In this document: in pieces, positions 58,529 through 64,000 of the stretch | How the letters are laid out: every line of letters starts with the position of its first letter | Position numbering within the stretch: the stretch's first letter is position 1 | Notes under the pieces: model-generated | Told to the model about the DNA's origin: nothing | The model's input: the letters and a program-made list of their open reading frames with translations, nothing else | The model's database searches: none | Translations under genes and position numbers: made by a program | DNA from: Casuarius casuarius | Lineage: Eukaryota; Chordata; Aves; Casuariiformes; Casuariidae | Assembly: GCA_003342895.1 (NCBI GenBank) | Contig: PTFA01000364.1 | Span: 310,001-374,000, forward strand | DNA length: 64,000 bases | Reading direction: 5' to 3'

Positions 58529-61500
58529 ACATAAGTGAATCCATCAGGCTGGATTGTTTCTTTAAGGTTTAAGGCAAATGGGAGGCTAATGGTTCTTAAT
58601 TTGCTGCTTAGCTGCCAATTTTCTGTTCTGAAGTACTGCTCACTGGCTAACATAAACTGGGGCTGCAAGCTGGCAGTTTGGCTTCCCAAATCAGGCTCCT
58701 GGAATGGAGGTGCCTCACTAAGCACCCTTGCCTGGAAACCTCAGCCACTATTTCTCACTTGGAAAATTCAGCAGTACAGCTAAATTTACTCTTATTCACT
58801 GCATGCGTCTCTTTATATTGTCTTCCCCTGAGCTTTCCTACCTATTTATATAATATTTTACTTCTAGTCTTGGTATTTTGCATGCAGGTTTTGCCTTTCC
58901 TAATGAAATGTGGCAAAGCCCTGCATTAAGAAATCTATATACTTTATTTTTCCTTAAACAAGTCGCTCTCTCTTTAAATTAAGCTAACTCTATGTTATGT
59001 GATGAGTAATGCTGATGAATGAGGGGTTACAATAACACAACAAATTTAGAAAGCAAATATAAGATATTGCACAGCTGAGAGAAGAGCTCTACCCAGCACA
59101 TGGAAGGCTGAGAAAAAAAGGAAACGAAAATCTCATTTCCCTGTTAGTCAATAAAAAAAGAACTTCTCAGGCTGCTGCAGAGAAGGTTAAATTTAAGACA
59201 CGTCATGTTTTAAGGAAGTGAAGAGAATGGAAATAACAGCATTTTCTATAGAAGATGTAGTAGACAAAGAGTGCTGGGAACCTTACAGCCATGATCACCT
59301 TGGTGACCTGAGCACAAAGGAATTCTATTATTCTGCAAAATGGCATGAGGAATTGAGGATAATCATAACTAAATCCAAATGCTGGGCACACTGAGACATC
59401 TGTTTTTTCTTAGAACGACAGCAGTATTTTTCGAGGGGTGACAAAACAAAACCAAACAAACCCTAAGCCAAGAATCCAAGATGCAAAAAACTCTTAGAAA
59501 AAAGACTGGGAGCATGGGGTCTTTTGATCACCCTACATCTTCCTGGTATCCCCTTTGCCTCAGGCCATACAGTTACCTTTTAGTCAAAATTCAAGTCCTC
59601 CTCTCTCCCCCGAGCACTTTCAAACTTTCTATAAACAGCCTGTACAAGCTATTCCTTTCAACTTTGTCACAGAGTTGTCTTTTACTTCTCAAATTCCATT
59701 TCTGATGGTCTTGAAGCTAGCACTGATGTTTTACTGGATTTGTTGCTGCAGTGTCACATGTGAAAAGCTACCAGCTGACTCTGAAATTTCAGCTCCTTTT
59801 CTGAGGAAGCTGTTCGAACAAGACCACCTGCACAACTGCCCCATTTAACAGTCACAGATAGTGCCCAGCAGCAGGAGCTGAAAACACTCTGCTGAAGAAC
59901 TTCTTCACCTGAAGTTTCCTGTTTGAGTTACAGTGCTGCCCAACAGCCAGAGACTGCACTCCTTGTTTTGTCATGGATCTGACTATTTGTTCACCCCCCA
60001 AGCAGTGTAGGCATATACATTGACAACTGTGGTTAAGCCTTTTGAATGGCTGGATAGGTCACAACATTAGTATCAAGCACTTACTAAAAATTCAGTCCAA
60101 TTTATCTCTTTCCCCACCACCAAACACCTGCCTTTCTTCATAGATGCTTTAGAAATGCTCGACTATAGGGCTTAGATTACATACAAGTTAATCACAATGA
60201 GCAGCAAGGAAGTTAAGAAAGCACAAAGCTCCCTTGCAAGACCCTTCCTTCCCCTGTAAAGAGAGGAACATGGTCTAATGAAGAGGGCTTTCCCAGTTAA
60301 ATTGCTGTGGATTTTTAATGCTCCTCTCAGATGTTTAGGTGCACAATCAACCATTACAAACATGTGGGTTATCACCAAAAAATGCAGAATCATTCCTGCA
60401 AGAACTTGTAATTACAGCACGGTCTTGCCAGGAAGACAATAGAGTAAGACATCTACACAAGTAACCACTCCCGCCTCCCCAAGAATTGACATGTGCAGAG
60501 TTTGCATGCAATACAGAATGCAGTTTGTGCATAAAACAGAATTTATACACATTCATACCCAAAATTCTACACTTAAAATGACACTAGACATCCTCTCAGT
60601 GCAAACAGCTCTTTCTTTGATGCAAACACTCTTGTTAGCTTTGTTAAAAAGATAAGGGGGGGTTATACATTTGATTTTTCCTACCTGCTCATTATTTTTG
60701 CATTCATTTTGAATATCAAACAATTTCATAAGTGATAAACATATGTGACACTTCGAAAGAGAATGAAATGTAAGATATACTGTTTCTCTGCCTGTACATC
60801 TGACTCGGACTGGAATCTCTCTGAGACAGAAATGCTGTCTCCCTCTTTATATAGTATCAAAAGCATTGGCTCAGCAAGTATAAATAACAATGGTCAGCAA
60901 TTATACCACAAAACCAAACCACATAATTCATATCAAACCCTACAGGGGGACACTGGCTGATAAGATCATCTGTAAAAGGAAGCAAGATGTAAGGAGATTT
61001 CAAAACTGAAGAAAGAAGTAGGGAGGGAGCGGCCAAAGAAAGGACTGGCATAGAGAAGACAATTCTGCCAGGCTACAATGCTCGTCACAGAAAACACCAA
61101 CAAAGCCTAGCCACTTCATGACAGTAAGTGTACCACACTGTGAACAGAATTGTTATCTACAGGGGAGGGCACATGCTCTACCAGATACAAGGAAACAGCT
61201 GAAAAACACATGTTTTAGATGAGCCAGAGCTAAATAGCTAGAAGGGAGAGCTATCTGAGAAAACGGTGAAGGAGTCCAGGGGCTTGTTGAAGAGCTGTGA
61301 GATGCCAGAGTTGTGGAGCTAACCCCAGCCACAACTCAGCAATCACTCCTCCCTTCCCAGCTTTTCCAGTTAAAAGGCAACTGGAGGCTGAAATGAAAAC
61401 AGTCAGTGCATTTAAACCATCAAACCAATAAAGCCAGTGATAAATGCAATAGTCAGACCTACAGTGCATTATGGTATTTGGGGTTTTTTTCAAGTTTTAT

Positions 61501-61624
61501 GGGGGAAAAAAAATGATAGATGTTTGATTTTTCCAGTTAGAAAAGGCATGTAAAATACAAGCCAGAGGTCTGATGTCTGTATTATTCCCTGGGGAAGCAG
61601 CCTCATAGAAACAACGTGAAAGGG

Positions 61625-61870
61625 AAGTATGTTTTCCACTTCCCTTCTGCTTCCACTTTCTCAGTCTCTTCCCAGCCCCCTCTTCATGCTCGCATTTTCC
61701 CTCCTCTTTTCTCTTAAACCACCCAAATCTTTTGTTTCTCCCCTGCAGTCTTCCTGCTGCCCCATTTCTCTGTTCCTTACCAGCCTGTGGCCATCACCTT
61801 TATCCATTTCCCTTCCTGCGTACCGCGCTACAGTATATGGCCTCTGCCTCTCTCCTCTGTCCCCTCAACA
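61625..61870. repeat. pyrimidine-rich tract
   Basis: C/T-rich on the plus strand, with CCTCTTTTCTCTT-like words. It is similar in texture to 600-1440 and 38760-39170. The two overlapping open frames here (61629-61895 and 61787-62131) are most likely composition artefacts. Confidence 0.45.
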
Positions 61871-64000
61871 CCCATTTTGCAACCGGCCTGCATAACAGGG
61901 AATGAAACTGCCCGTCTTTTAATAAGGTTATTGACCAGTACACAGCAACATGAATTGTCAACCATTCTGAAACAGGGCAGAGGAGATTCCGAGTGCCTGG
62001 ATAACAAGGAGACAGAAGGAGATTTCTGTGAGGGAGTTACCAATTCTGTCCTGAACACGAATGCAGCCCATGGCAAAATAATCCCTCTGTCGTACGTAAG
62101 GCAGGGAAAGATTGCTGCTGGGAGGCACTGAATATGCCAGTGCTCTTGCTGCAGTGACAAGGAGCACTCTTGGCTGCTTTTATGCAGTGGAGTTAGGCGA
62201 AGGTGTGGCAACAGCAGCACTTGAGAATGGACAAAGCATAAATACTTTCACTGTTTAGCAAGGCTGAAATTAAACCGCCTTGGAATACTACAGCTGGAGT
62301 GGATTTCTAGACACACACTGAATCGTGAAAAGTATTTACTTCTGTAGTGTTATATACTGGCTCATCCACAAGGGCATCTGTCTCACATTTTACATTCTCC
62401 GTACGACAAAGCAGTAATGGCTTTTCCCCAAAACGGAAGTCTTGCTTTTCTTTGTTTATTTTCATCCATTGTCTTTCCTCTAATCAGAATCCTATGCTCA
62501 CTATAGACGAAGCCAAATAATTCTCCACGTTATCTTTCAAGGAAACATTTTAAGATATTGAAGTTGAAAGATGAAGTCTAGAAATAATCACTGTAAGGAA
62601 AAAGCAGCGTGGTTCTTGCTCTAATTACTAGAGGCAGAAATAAAATACTTATTTCCACTAATTCTTAAATACAATTTTAAAGGTATCATCAAGTGAGCCT
62701 ATAAAACATAAGACTTTTTTTAAATCCATAAGATGGATTTGTTTCTATCCTACCACTTTAATTTCATTTTTTCATAAAAAGTTAACTATTAATATAGAAA
62801 GTAAATTTCATTTATATCATATAAAGCTAATTATTTTTATGGTACCCACTCTTGCTCTTGACAATACTACTGAAAAGAAAAGGAATAACATTTCCAAAGC
62901 TGCTATGCCCATTTGCAGTACCTACTTCAGCTAATTCAGGTTCATTGGAAATCAACTACAGTTAGAATAGTCAATTCCTACATAAATTCTTTCAGATGTT
63001 TCATTCTGGTACTGAGCTATGACAAGCTTATTATCTGATTCTAATCACACAAATTTGTGGAATGGACACTGAAGTCTACTGAATTATTCTATATTTTTGC
63101 TGTGTAAATACTCAGTAGAAGGCACTTTTGTAGAGGCAGAAGCTTTTAGGTAGTTTTCTTATATTGAAACTTTATTGGAAGAGGTAAATTAACTAGCAAA
63201 AAAGCCCCCTAAAACCACATAGTCTGAAGTCTTGTCTCTATGAACAGTCTATTACACACCGATGATGTTAAACCAGAAGTTCCTGTACTAGTTGGAAGAG
63301 AGAGAAGAAAGCTATTGCATATTGTGATGAGTCACTTATAAAATACCTACCACAAATATAAAAAATAAGCTGACTTCTTTTTTGATGCTATATAAATCCA
63401 TTTGATATGCTTCCCTTTCCACTGTCTTTTCTATCACCAGTCTAAGCCACCAAGAAAAAAACTCAACATGAAAAATTAGTGAAAGCTATTAAAAAGGAGT
63501 AAGAGGTCCATACAGAAACTGTAATTTTTATAGCTAATTATTTTCTCAGCTTTAGAATTCCAACCTGCAAGAACACATTTACAGTTCATAAATACAATTA
63601 AAAAAGGTTTCTGCAAAATTCATAACTGTCCCAGGTGGAAGCAGTTACACCTTTCAGCACAAGCGCAACAGCTGGCTGTTTGAACTATAAGCAGCTGGAT
63701 GGAATCTACTTTCAAACCAAGCAGTTAAGAAAAATACAGAGAAATAAACTACCTCTACTACTTTCAAATTTGAGAATCAAAAAAGAATGTGGAGAAAAAC
63801 ATAAATCAGAATAAAACAAAACCCTGAAGTAATTCTTTATAAAGTGCTTTAATCTATCATTTCAAAATTACATCATACAACAGCATTTATAGAGCAAACT
63901 CTTACAGCTGTGCTGGACATAAAGCACTAGCACATTCAGTTATGATTTTGGGAGGAAGATCAGGCAGAATAAAGCATATCTTGGTCTGAGCAAGAGTAGA

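Larger units (their letters stand above)
46521..64000 (-). other. TSPAN9: TSPAN9 intron, no gene recognised
   Basis: A 17-kb stretch with no supported gene. It includes an ATTT-rich run at 49337-49366, (CT)n at 50981-50999, a GTTT/GGTT-rich run at 58487-58528, a GC-richer block at about 55090-55400 and a pyrimidine-rich block at 61625-61870. The expected TSPAN9 first coding exon was not found. All open frames are shorter than about 130 codons and lack motifs. Confidence 0.5.

Noticed and set aside
61629..62131. overlapping plus- and minus-strand frames of 88-130 codons
   Set aside because: They fall in or next to a pyrimidine-rich tract and have no motif or splice support.
1..64000. tRNA, snRNA, rRNA or CRISPR features
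   Set aside because: No B-box-like GGTTCGANTCC with cloverleaf potential, no U6-like start, and no regularly spaced direct repeats with spacers were seen.

Overview
The window looks like a vertebrate nuclear chromosome, most likely from a bird. Coding exons are tiny and far apart with GT-AG introns, dispersed repeats are sparse, the recognisable non-LTR elements are CR1 (including an esterase-type ORF1), and the one large provirus is class III/ERV-L-like. A crocodilian or turtle is not excluded. No bacterial features (operons, ribosome binding sites, CRISPR) are present.

The only gene I can support as functional is TSPAN9 (tetraspanin 9) on the minus strand. Six coding exons lie at 11406-11215, 9267-9193, 7555-7454, 6883-6752, 6639-6556 and 5777-5706. 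They are all in phase 0 and have consensus splice sites. They encode residues 22-239 of a 239-residue protein, ending at a TAA at 5706-5708. The first coding exon (about 21 residues) was not found, so everything from 11407 to at least 64000 is inferred to be one very long TSPAN9 intron. The 3' UTR runs leftward from 5705, with a first AATAAA at 5044-5049.

Layout: 1-600 holds a degenerate tandem repeat of about 150 bp. 600-1440 is a pyrimidine-rich degenerate repeat. 1440-5040 is distal 3' UTR or intergenic DNA with small CR1 pieces. 5040-11406 holds the TSPAN9 exons and short introns, including a possible hAT-type MITE. 11407-25532 is intron with one CR1 fragment and a pair of octamer motifs. 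25533-33060 is a decayed ERV-L-like provirus on the plus strand, antisense to TSPAN9. It has an LTR-like 5' end, gag, protease, RT/RNase H, an integrase with D-D-E residues in place, and glycoprotein-like remnants. A younger, unrelated solo LTR (30716-31666, 5-bp target duplication) is nested between pol and those remnants. 33060-45020 is intron with pyrimidine tracts and a T42 run. 45020-46520 is an internally deleted CR1 on the minus strand in which ORF1, a short RT piece and a CR1-like 3' end are nearly contiguous. 46520-64000 is intron with no recognised gene.

None of the mobile elements appears coding-competent; all show stops and frameshifts. Identifications rest on reading translated motifs against remembered family features. 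No database search was possible.
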